Source: Halobellus salinus (GTDB taxonomy: Archaea > Halobacteriota > Halobacteria > Halobacteriales > Haloferacaceae). From it: 64,000 nucleotides of DNA. A program made the translations under genes and the position numbers. The notes under the pieces are model-generated. The model saw only the letters and a list, made by a program, of their open reading frames with translations, did no database searches and was not told where the DNA came from. Location: contig NZ_BMOC01000002.1 of NCBI RefSeq assembly GCF_014646875.1, positions 186,001 through 250,000 on the forward strand, in the 5' to 3' direction. Shown piece after piece: positions 21,682 through 28,504 of the stretch (positions are counted from its first letter, which is position 1; each line of letters starts with the position of its first letter).

Positions 21682-22863
21682 TCAGAGGGCGCCGGTCTCC
21701 CGCAGGAGGGAGATTGTCTCCTCTAAGTCCGCGAGTTGCGAGAGGTCTACGTTCTCGGGTGGATTCAACTCGTCGATCGGCGGCAGCCGACCGATCGGAT
21801 CGACCGCCGGGACCAGGGGATACTCGAAGGTGCTGCGGGCGAAGTAGTCCTGTGCTTCCGCCGACAGGAGATGGCGGACGAAGTTCGATGCGAGTGTCGA
21901 GTCCGACGCGGTGTCGAGCACGCACGCGCCGGCGACATTGAAGATCGCGCCGGCGTCGTTCCGGGTGAACGCGGTGGCAAGCGGCGCGTTCGAGCGGCGG
22001 GCCACCACCCGCTGGACGTAGTAGTGGTTGGCGAGCCCGACCGAGACCTCGCCGTCGGCGACCGCCCGGGAGATCTGGAACTCGTCGCCGTACGCGCTCA
22101 CACCCAACTCCTGCATACCGTTGAGCCACTCGCGGGTCGCGTCCTCACCTTCGAGGATCCGCATCGCGGTGATGAACGCCTGGAACGAGGAGTACGTCGG
22201 CGTCCACCCGATCTCACCCGCGAAGGCGTCGGTGTCGGGGAACGACATAATATCCGTGGGGATGTCCGACGCCGAGAAGGTGTCAGTGTTGTACGGGATC
22301 GACCGCGCCCGGCCCGAGGTGCCGAGCCACTCCCCGTCGGGATCCCGGAAGTTCGACGGGACGAACTCTAGGACCTCCTGGGGGAGCGTCTGCGTCCGAC
22401 CGCGTTCGGCGAGCGTGCCGAGTGCGCCAGCGTTGACCGAGTAGAACACGTCCGCGGGACTGTTTGCCCCCTCGGTTTCGATCTGGCTCACCAGTTCCGC
22501 CGCGGTGTTGTACAGCGGGCGGACGGTGAAGTCGGAGTATCGATCCTCGATGAATCCCACGAGTTCGCCGACCAAGGCTTCCCCACGGCCGGAGTAGACC
22601 GTCAACTCGCCTTCGAGGTCGGGCATCTCCTCGATGGTGGTGCCGCCAACCTCGCGGTCGCCGAACGGGGAGCGCCCCGACCCGATCTGTTCGGGGCTGT
22701 CTGTGCCACCACCGTCGCTATCAGTGGCGCCCTCGGTTGCCGTGCCGGTTCCGTCACCGCCCTCGCCGGGCGTGTTACACCCTGCGACGCCGATTACGCC
22801 GGCCGCGGCGGCCGCCCGGAGGAACCGGCGGCGCGTCCGTCCCGTGTCGTCCGAATCGTGCAT
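21682..22863 (-). CDS. fbpA: Fe(III)-type ABC substrate-binding lipoprotein
   Basis: A 393-residue exported solute-binding protein. The N-terminus has a Tat motif (RTRRRFLRAAAAAGV) and a lipobox ending in GVAGC, so it should be exported folded and lipid-anchored outside the cell. An acidic/Thr linker follows, then LTVYSGRGEALVGELVGFIE and the tyrosine-containing GLANHYYVQRVV; FbpA-type proteins bind Fe(III) through such paired tyrosines. The ATG at 22863 is fixed by the Tat motif and by a TATA box 25-32 bases upstream. A TTTAGG-N4-CCTAAA palindrome lies between TATA and ATG, predicting repression when iron is plentiful. Confidence 0.9.
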   Translation of the reverse strand: MHDSDDTGRTRRRFLRAAAAAGVIGVAGCNTPGEGGDGTGTATEGATDSDGGGTDSPEQIGSGRSPFGDREVGGTTIEEMPDLEGELTVYSGRGEALVGELVGFIEDRYSDFTVRPLYNTAAELVSQIETEGANSPADVFYSVNAGALGTLAERGRTQTLPQEVLEFVPSNFRDPDGEWLGTSGRARSIPYNTDTFSASDIPTDIMSFPDTDAFAGEIGWTPTYSSFQAFITAMRILEGEDATREWLNGMQELGVSAYGDEFQISRAVADGEVSVGLANHYYVQRVVARRSNAPLATAFTRNDAGAIFNVAGACVLDTASDSTLASNFVRHLLSAEAQDYFARSTFEYPLVPAVDPIGRLPPIDELNPPENVDLSQLADLEETISLLRETGAL

Positions 22864-22869
22864 ACTCTT

Positions 22870-22895
22870 TTTAGGTCTGCCTAAATCGTTTATAC
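22870..22895 (-). promoter_or_regulatory. Predicted iron-repressor operator and TATA box of fbpA
   Basis: The palindrome TTTAGGTCTGCCTAAA occupies 22870-22885. The minus-strand TATA (GGTATAAA) is at 22888-22895. The palindrome lies between TATA and the ATG at 22863, over the expected transcription start. It has the TTAGG...CCTAA form of DtxR/SirR-family metal-dependent repressor sites. A second copy precedes the gene at 24082. Confidence 0.7.
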
Positions 22896-22909
22896 CTTCC
22901 GATCCCCGA

Positions 22910-24082
22910 TCAGTCATCGGCCACGGTGGCGTCGGCGGCGGTTTCGGTGCGGGCCGGCGAGAGTTCCGAAAGACACGCGAGCCAATCGAGCCAGTAGTCC
23001 CCACAGTGGTTGAGGAACGCGCCGTTGTTCCACGCCGAGAAGTCGCCGTCGGCGAGGGCGTGGGCCATCGCGGTCGCGGCCTCCCGCCAGGTGTCGGCGG
23101 CGTCGCCGGCGTCGTCGACGACTTCCCAGACGTGCTCGTTGAGTTCGAGCCCGGGAACCTCGTTGGTGAGGTCGTCGAACGTCGGCCGGGGCGCCTTGTT
23201 GTGCTCACACAGCGGATAGCCGGTGAGGACGTCTTTCCCCAGCAGGTCCGCTGCGCGTTTGAGGAACACGCCCGACCAGATGTCGTCGAACCGGCCCACG
23301 TCCCACTCGTTTTCGTCCATCGGCAACTGGTAGAACGCGGGGATCACCTCGCGCTCGAACGCGAGATTCATGGAGCAGACGGTGAGGTACTGGCCCGGTT
23401 CGGCCACGAAGTCGCCGTCGAAGTCCGACTTTTCAGTCCGGGTCTGGGCCTGGCCCTGCAGGTCGCCGTCCATGAGGATCCGGACCGCGTCGAGGTCGGG
23501 CACGTTGGTCCACAACCCCTGGGAGGCGACGACGTCGGTGAGTTCTCCTCGACCGGTCTCGACCGTTTCGTCCATCGCGGAGTAGGGGTACCCACGGGGG
23601 TAGAGTCCGCTCTCGTCGGCGTTCTGGTAGAGCACGTTCACCCACCGCTGGTCGGAGCGGACAGACTCCACGTCCCCGGTGCTGTCGAGGTTCGCGAGGT
23701 GACGACCGAAGAAGTCCCACTCCTCGTGCGGGAGGGTGTCGTCGTCGATGAAGAAGCCGCGCTCGAATTGGGGGTTGGCCCACGTGTACAGCAGCCCGAA
23801 ACTGGTCTGGGCGTGGGAGGCATCGGGGATCAGGTGAGAAAACGCCGGCACGCCCTGCTCGTCGAACCACGTCTCGCGTCGGGCGCCGTCGTAGACCGCG
23901 CCGTCGACGCCCTCCTCGTCGAGCATCCGTTCCATCGCGTCGACGTCGCAGAACTCTTCGGTGACCAGGAGGACGAACAGCCGATCGAGGTCGAACCCGT
24001 ACTCCCGGGCGTTCTCGAAGTACGCTCGCAGACAGCCGTATTCGCGGATCGTGGGAACCACGACACAGACGTCCTGTTGCAT
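22910..24082 (-). CDS. Reversibly glycosylated polypeptide (RGP)-family protein
   Basis: A 390-residue protein of the RGP/UDP-arabinopyranose-mutase family. In plants these act on UDP-sugars in the cytosol; archaeal roles are not defined. Family blocks, in order: VCVVVPTIREYGCL (5-18); RGFFIDDDTLP, the DDD nucleotide-sugar/metal motif; SQGLWTNVPDLDAV; CSMNLAFERE; VGRFDDIWSG; and GYPLCEHNKAPRP. No signal peptide or membrane helix. The ATG at 24082 is preferred over the longer reading because the predicted iron-repressor site and TATA-like element sit just upstream. It is the first gene of the run that continues into fbpABC and the GT-C gene, with 46 bases before the fbpA ATG. Confidence 0.82.
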   Translation of the reverse strand: MQQDVCVVVPTIREYGCLRAYFENAREYGFDLDRLFVLLVTEEFCDVDAMERMLDEEGVDGAVYDGARRETWFDEQGVPAFSHLIPDASHAQTSFGLLYTWANPQFERGFFIDDDTLPHEEWDFFGRHLANLDSTGDVESVRSDQRWVNVLYQNADESGLYPRGYPYSAMDETVETGRGELTDVVASQGLWTNVPDLDAVRILMDGDLQGQAQTRTEKSDFDGDFVAEPGQYLTVCSMNLAFEREVIPAFYQLPMDENEWDVGRFDDIWSGVFLKRAADLLGKDVLTGYPLCEHNKAPRPTFDDLTNEVPGLELNEHVWEVVDDAGDAADTWREAATAMAHALADGDFSAWNNGAFLNHCGDYWLDWLACLSELSPARTETAADATVADD

Positions 24083-24094
24083 CGACTCGAATTC

Positions 24095-24110
24095 TTTAGG
24101 CCACCCTAAA
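24095..24110 (-). promoter_or_regulatory. Predicted iron-repressor operator of the RGP-family gene
   Basis: TTTAGGCCACCCTAAA has the same 6-4-6 palindrome as the site at fbpA. It lies 13-28 bases before the ATG at 24082 and overlaps the likely TATA (TTCTTTTAGG on the minus strand). Two identical arms in front of two genes of one run argue for a shared repressor. Confidence 0.68.
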
Positions 24111-24191
24111 AGAACTGTCGCTCCCGGGTGGGACCGATGCCACTGGTCTTTTGTGACGGCCGAATCGTTTCGAGCCGTCCACCACCAGAAC

Positions 24192-24199
24192 TTTTTATC
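24192..24199 (+). promoter_or_regulatory. TATA box of the THI5-like gene
   Basis: TTTTTATC lies 22-29 bases before the ATG at 24221, which supports that start and a leaderless transcript. Confidence 0.6.
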
Positions 24200-24220
24200 T
24201 TCCAGTTGTACCACCGGCGA

Positions 24221-25171
24221 ATGTCAGACATCGAGCTCGCGTTGGACTGGACCCCGAACACCAACCACACGGGGTTCTACGTCGCGGTAGCGAAGGGCTA
24301 CTACGACGACCACGACATAGACGTGTCGATCCACTCGCCCGCGAAGGACGACTACGAACGAACGCCCGCAAAGCGGGTCGCAACCGGCGACGCGACGCTC
24401 GCGATCGGGCCCTCTGAGAGCGTGATCAGCTACCACACGCACCCGGAGTACCCGTCGCTGACCGCGGTCGCAGCCGTCTCACAGGTCGACCCGAGCGCGA
24501 TTGTCGCGCTCGGAGATGGTGCTGTCGACCGGCCGGCCGACCTCGACGGAACGACGTACGCCTCCTACGACGCGCGCTTCGAGGACCACATCGTGCGACA
24601 GCTCGTGCGGAACGACGGCGGCAAGGGCGACATCGACATCGTCACGCCGCCGAAACTCGGGATCTGGAACACGCTGCTCGACGGCGACGCCGACGCGACG
24701 TGGGTGTTCATGCCGTGGGAGGGGCTCTTGGCCGAGCGCGACGGCGTCGACCTGGCGCCGTTCTACCTCGACGACTACGGAATCCCCTACGGCTACACCC
24801 CGGTGTTGCTCGCGCGGCCGGAGTCGATCGCGGTCGACGACGACCTCAAGACGTTCCTCGCGGCCACCGCCCGGGGGTACCGGTTCGCCGCCGACAACCC
24901 CGCGGCGGCCGCCGACATCCTCCGCGAGGAGGCCGTCGGGATGGACGTCGACGACCCGGAGTTCCTCCGGGAGAGCCAGCGCCGGCTCGCGGACGCGTAC
25001 TGCACCTCCGACAGCGAGTGGGGAGTCATGGCCGAGGACCGGTGGACGGCGTTCGTCGAGTGGCTCGCCGACCAGGACATCCTCACCGACCTCGACGGCA
25101 ACCCCATCCCCGCATCGGCGCTGCCCGCCGCCGAGCTCTACACGAACGACCTCTTAGAAGCCTCCGCGTAG
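24221..25171 (+). CDS. THI5/NMT1-like protein without signal peptide
   Basis: A 316-residue member of the THI5/NMT1 (ThiY, SsuA-like) family. The hallmark LDWTPNTNHTGFYVAVAKGY is at residues 8-27, followed by GDATLAIGPSESVISY and DATWVFMPWEGLL. Exported relatives bind thiamin-pyrimidine precursors for an ABC importer; the yeast enzyme instead makes the pyrimidine from pyridoxal phosphate and histidine. This protein begins directly with the fold, has no Tat or Sec signal, and no permease or ATPase gene is adjacent. The Cys-rich motif of the yeast enzyme is not visible, so a cytoplasmic binding or unknown enzymatic role is open. Confidence 0.78.
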   Translation: MSDIELALDWTPNTNHTGFYVAVAKGYYDDHDIDVSIHSPAKDDYERTPAKRVATGDATLAIGPSESVISYHTHPEYPSLTAVAAVSQVDPSAIVALGDGAVDRPADLDGTTYASYDARFEDHIVRQLVRNDGGKGDIDIVTPPKLGIWNTLLDGDADATWVFMPWEGLLAERDGVDLAPFYLDDYGIPYGYTPVLLARPESIAVDDDLKTFLAATARGYRFAADNPAAAADILREEAVGMDVDDPEFLRESQRRLADAYCTSDSEWGVMAEDRWTAFVEWLADQDILTDLDGNPIPASALPAAELYTNDLLEASA

Positions 25172-25247
25172 GTCGGGGTGGGGAGAACGGACGCCGTCGG
25201 GCGCAGAGCCGCAAGCCGTTTCCCGGCCGCAGCCCTCCGTTCGGACG

Positions 25248-27140
25248 ATGACCGACGAGGCCACGGAGCCGCGCGAACCCGCCGCCGACCCCGATCTCGA
25301 CCAGTTCTACGACGCAGTGGAGGCCGAGGGGCGCCCGGTCGTGACCGCCTCGGAGGTCGCCCGCCGGCTCGGAACCACCCAGGCGTCGGCCGCGGACGCC
25401 CTCAACGACCTGGTCGACGAGGGAACGATCGACCGGGTGAGCGTTGAAACCGACCCGGTGGTGTATTTCCCCGCGGAGTGGCGGGAGCTGGCGGCCCGGG
25501 AGCGGGTCGTCGTCTTCCCCGACCGCCGCGAGATCGTCGTCGACCAGCCGCGACAGTACACCCGGGCACAGCTCTCACAGTTCGCCCATCTGGTTGATTC
25601 GACGGGCGACCGGGAGCGGTCAGTGGCCGACAGGGAGACCGCGACCCGCGGGTACAAATACGAGATTCGGCCCGAGGACGTCTGGCAGGCGCCCTTCGAC
25701 GATGTCGAGGAACTGCTGTCGCTGATGCGGTCGGTGCTCCCCCGCCGCTCGGCGGAGTTAGAAGAGTGGGTTCGGTCGCAGTGGCAGCGCGCCAACCGCT
25801 TCCGGCTGTTTACCCACGACGACGGGTACGTGGTGCTGGAGGCCGGCTCCGAGAGCCTGATGGGCAATGTCGCCCGCCAGAAACTCGACGAGGAGCAACT
25901 CGTCGCGCCGATCTCCGAAACCGAGAGTTGGGTCCGCGAGGGGTCGGCGGCCGCGGTCAAGCGCACCCTCTACGAGGCGGGCTACCCCGTCGTCGACGAC
26001 CGGGACCTCGACACCGGCGACCCGGTCGACGTGGAGTCGACCGTGGACCTCCGGGAGTACCAACAGGACTGGGTCGATCGCTTCCGCGATCAACAGTCGG
26101 GCGTGTTGGTTGGGCCCTCGGGGTCGGGGAAGACCGTGACCGCGACCGGGATCCTCGCCGCGATCGGCGGGGAGACCCTGATCTTGGTGCCCTCCCGGGA
26201 ACTCGCGGGGCAGTGGCGGGCGGAGCTGGTGGCGCACACGACTCTGGCGCCCGAGCAGATCGGCGAGTACCACGGCGGCGAGAAGGAGATCCGGCCGGTC
26301 ACGATCGCCACCTACCGGACCGCGGGGATGGACCGCCACCGCGCGCTGTTCGACTCTCGGGGGTGGGGGCTGGTCGTATATGACGAAGTTCACCACGTCC
26401 CTGCCGAGGTCTACCGCCGGAGCGCGGACCTCCAGACCACACACCGGCTGGGGCTGTCGGCGACGCCGGTCCGCGAGGACGACCGGGAGGCCGAGATCTT
26501 CACGCTCATCGGCCCGCCGATCGGGACCGACTGGTCGCGGCTGTTCGAGGCGGGGTACGTCCAGGAGCCGGAGGTCCGGATCCGGTATCTCCCGTGGGAC
26601 GACGAGATGGCCCGAAACGAGTGGGCGCACGCCGAGGGTCGGGACCGCCACCGGGTCGCCGCCGAGAACCCCGCGAAGATCGACGAGACCCGACGGCTGC
26701 TCGACGCCCACCCCGACGCGAGCGCACTCGTGTTCGTCGACTGGCTGGACCAGGGCGAGGCGCTGGCGGACGCGCTCGACGTCCCGTTCGTCAGCGGCGA
26801 GATGCCGCACCACCGCCGGGACCGCGTGTTCGAGTCGTTCCGCGAGGACGACCTCAACACGCTCGTCGTCTCCCGTGTCGGCGACGAGGGGATCGACCTC
26901 CCGAACGCGACGGTCGCGATCGTCGCCTCCGGACTGGGTGGGTCGCGGCGGCAGGGCGCCCAGCGCGCCGGCCGGACGATGCGCCCCGCCGGCGGGTCCC
27001 GCGTCTACGTGTTGGCGACGCGGGGAACCTCCGAGGAGGAGTTCGCACAGCGGCAGATGCGGCACTTAGCCGAGAAAGGGATCCGCGTGATCGAATCGAA
27101 CGTCGATGACGGGGCGCAGTCCGAAGGCGGCGAGGAGTGA
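25248..27140 (+). CDS. rad25: XPB/Rad25-family DNA repair helicase
   Basis: A 630-residue superfamily 2 helicase. An N-terminal HTH-like region (ASEVARRLGTTQASAADAL, about 34-52) precedes a damage-recognition-like part. The motor domain has LREYQQDWVDRF (Q-like motif), Walker A VGPSGSGKTVTATG, DEVHHVPA (motif II) and LGLSATP (motif III). Helicase domain 2 includes LVFVDWLDQGEAL and QRAGRTMRPAG (motif VI). XPB-like enzymes open DNA at lesions; haloarchaea carry several copies, and which paralogue this is cannot be told. tRNA-Tyr follows 72 bases downstream. Confidence 0.88.
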   Translation: MTDEATEPREPAADPDLDQFYDAVEAEGRPVVTASEVARRLGTTQASAADALNDLVDEGTIDRVSVETDPVVYFPAEWRELAARERVVVFPDRREIVVDQPRQYTRAQLSQFAHLVDSTGDRERSVADRETATRGYKYEIRPEDVWQAPFDDVEELLSLMRSVLPRRSAELEEWVRSQWQRANRFRLFTHDDGYVVLEAGSESLMGNVARQKLDEEQLVAPISETESWVREGSAAAVKRTLYEAGYPVVDDRDLDTGDPVDVESTVDLREYQQDWVDRFRDQQSGVLVGPSGSGKTVTATGILAAIGGETLILVPSRELAGQWRAELVAHTTLAPEQIGEYHGGEKEIRPVTIATYRTAGMDRHRALFDSRGWGLVVYDEVHHVPAEVYRRSADLQTTHRLGLSATPVREDDREAEIFTLIGPPIGTDWSRLFEAGYVQEPEVRIRYLPWDDEMARNEWAHAEGRDRHRVAAENPAKIDETRRLLDAHPDASALVFVDWLDQGEALADALDVPFVSGEMPHHRRDRVFESFREDDLNTLVVSRVGDEGIDLPNATVAIVASGLGGSRRQGAQRAGRTMRPAGGSRVYVLATRGTSEEEFAQRQMRHLAEKGIRVIESNVDDGAQSEGGEE

Positions 27141-27212
27141 CAGCGGACCGTCGGCGTCCCGCGGTCGTAATGAGTAACCCTTAAGAACGTTACCGCGGGT
27201 AGAGTGAGTTGC

Positions 27213-27286
27213 CCGCCCTTAGCTCAGCCTGGTAGAGCAGTCGACTGTAGATCGACTTGTCCCCCGTTCAATTCGGGGAGGGCGGA
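27213..27286 (+). tRNA. tRNA-Tyr (anticodon GUA)
   Basis: A 74-base tRNA. The acceptor CCGCCCT pairs with AGGGCGG, and the discriminator is A. The anticodon stem GTCGA/TCGAC closes CTGTAGA, giving GUA. The T arm is CCCCG-TTCAATT-CGGGG. CCA is not encoded. No intron is evident. CTTAAGAACG about 30 bases upstream may be its promoter. Confidence 0.95.
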
Positions 27287-27445
27287 CTTGCTTCCGAGCC
27301 GACTCGGAGCCGACTGTAGAGGCTGACGACTGGACCGAGAAGCGGAGCGAACACATCGGAGAATCAACCAACAGTCGAACCGAGAATCACGCACTCATCC
27401 AAGGGCGAGAACTCGACCAAGCATCTTACAAGTTGGTAGATGTAT

Positions 27446-27565
27446 TTATGTCATTCCTATATCAGTGTCACATTTGGGACATTGCCATATCTGGTGTCGA
27501 CTGTAGTCCGGATGTTCCATCGGTTCTGGTGGGTAACTCGACTGACCGCAATTTGGACAGGCCAT
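27446..27565 (-). CDS. 39-residue CPxCG zinc-ribbon micro-protein
   Basis: The minus-strand frame from the ATG at 27563-27565 to the TAA at 27446-27448 encodes 39 residues. It has MACPNCGQSSYPPEP at the N-terminus and WQCPKCDTDIGMT at the C-terminus. The two CPxC pairs are spaced to bind one zinc. Haloarchaea are known to encode many such one-domain zinc-finger proteins under 70 residues, most without known function. Support for expression: GATATAAGT lies 26-34 bases upstream, and the cysteine pattern would not survive by chance in an AT-rich spacer. Confidence 0.7.
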   Translation of the reverse strand: MACPNCGQSSYPPEPMEHPDYSRHQIWQCPKCDTDIGMT

Positions 27566-27590
27566 ACATTACTGGGAATAAACAGAATCT

Positions 27591-27599
27591 ACTTATATC
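27591..27599 (-). promoter_or_regulatory. TATA box of the zinc-ribbon gene
   Basis: GATATAAGT on the minus strand, 26-34 bases before the ATG at 27565. This is a good match to haloarchaeal TATA boxes, although the region is AT-rich and chance matches are likelier here. Confidence 0.5.
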
Positions 27600-27755
27600 T
27601 TCGCATAACGATAATATATTACGTATAAGGTGGTGGTTTCTCATTTTTTGTCCGATTGTCATAGGATTGTATGGAGGAATTAAACGGGTAATGCCGTATA
27701 TGGGAAACACCCCGTGTATCTCGGTTGATGACCGACGAGATAAGAAGCGACCGCC

Positions 27756-27879
27756 GAGCGGTACCCCGAGCTGAAGCGGGCACTCGAGACCGAACGTCCC
27801 GACGACCTCCCCTGTACGCGTCGACGAGGCCGACGTGTTGGACGCCGATGCGGACTGGGTCGACAGGGAGGTCGCGTAG
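27756..27879 (+). pseudogene. Possible 3' remnant of a degraded gene
   Basis: Two adjoining frames look coding: ERYPELKRALETERPDDLP from 27756, then, after a shift, EADVLDADADWVDREVA ending in TAG at 27879. The haloarchaeal codon pattern and acidic make-up suggest the tail of a broken gene at the edge of the AT-rich island. I do not recognise the family. Confidence 0.3.
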
Positions 27880-27969
27880 GGACAAAACACGGGTGGCATC
27901 GTGGGCGCGAGCCGTTCGGCTCCCGACGCGAGCGGTGCGTTTTTGTCCGGGTTCGGCCTACTACCGCCC

Positions 27970-28476
27970 GTGTTTGTCACGCTGCGTCGGTTCGGACCGG
28001 TCGCACTGATTCCTGCGGCGTGGATCACCGCGGGGGCCGCGACCGTGGGCTTCCTCCGGACGGACGGGATGCTGATCGCCCACCTCGTGATGGTCGGGTT
28101 CATAACTTTCTTCCTCGTCACCGGGTGGCGTCGAATGGCGGACGGCGCCCTGCGGGCGTGGCGAGCGGTCCTCGTTGTCGGGTTGGGGCTCACCCTCACC
28201 GGCGTCGCCGGATTCATCGGGCCGGTGTCGGGGCCGACGCTCCGCGGTGTGAGCCTCGTGGGGTGGATGGTGGTCCCGGCCGCGGGGTTGGCGCACACCG
28301 CTCGCGAACTCCCCGGCGCCGCAGTGGTCTACGCGGGCGGTGCGGCAATGGCTCTGCTGGGCGCGGCCGTCTTCGTGTGGACGCTCGCGTCGGCCGGGCA
28401 GCCGCTGGTGTGGCCGTCGGTCGGACTCGTGGCGGCCGGCCACACCGTCGGGATTGTCGACGCCGCTCGTCGGTGA
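27970..28476 (+). CDS. Membrane protein, about five helices, unknown function
   Basis: 168 residues from a GTG at 27970-27972, chosen because GCGTTTTTGTCC lies about 25-32 bases upstream. A further 23 codons can be read to 27901 but would start inside that promoter region. About five hydrophobic segments alternate with short arginine-bearing loops (GWRRMADGALRAWRAVL, HTARELPGAAVVYAG). There are no charged residues inside helices that suggest a transporter, and no known motif. It converges with the peptide-importer genes. Confidence 0.68.
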   Translation: MFVTLRRFGPVALIPAAWITAGAATVGFLRTDGMLIAHLVMVGFITFFLVTGWRRMADGALRAWRAVLVVGLGLTLTGVAGFIGPVSGPTLRGVSLVGWMVVPAAGLAHTARELPGAAVVYAGGAAMALLGAAVFVWTLASAGQPLVWPSVGLVAAGHTVGIVDAARR

Positions 28477-28504
28477 GTCACCAGGGGAACCGGCGTCTCG
28501 CGGG

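Larger units (their letters stand above)
27420..27735. other. AT-rich island after tRNA-Tyr
   Basis: The 683-bp gap from 27287 to 27969 contains about 315 bp whose A+T content is strikingly above the rest of the window (many TATA, ATAT and TTTTT runs). It begins about 130 bases after tRNA-Tyr. It holds a 39-codon zinc-ribbon gene on the minus strand, with its own TATA box. No transposase or integrase is seen, and no copy of the tRNA 3' end was found. The composition and position next to a tRNA suggest transferred DNA. Confidence 0.6.

Noticed and set aside
22634-24109. 491-codon plus-strand frame opposite fbpA and the RGP-family gene
   Set aside because: Antisense shadow crossing a real intergenic region and both iron boxes.
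24221-25171. Iron-regulated partner of the RGP gene across the divergent promoter
   Set aside because: The TTTAGG palindrome lies more than 110 bases before its ATG and well upstream of its TATA box, so direct control is doubtful.
27433-27774. 113-codon plus-strand frame in the AT-rich island
   Set aside because: Amino-acid make-up is not haloarchaeal and there is no motif. The opposite strand carries the zinc-ribbon gene with a fitting TATA box.
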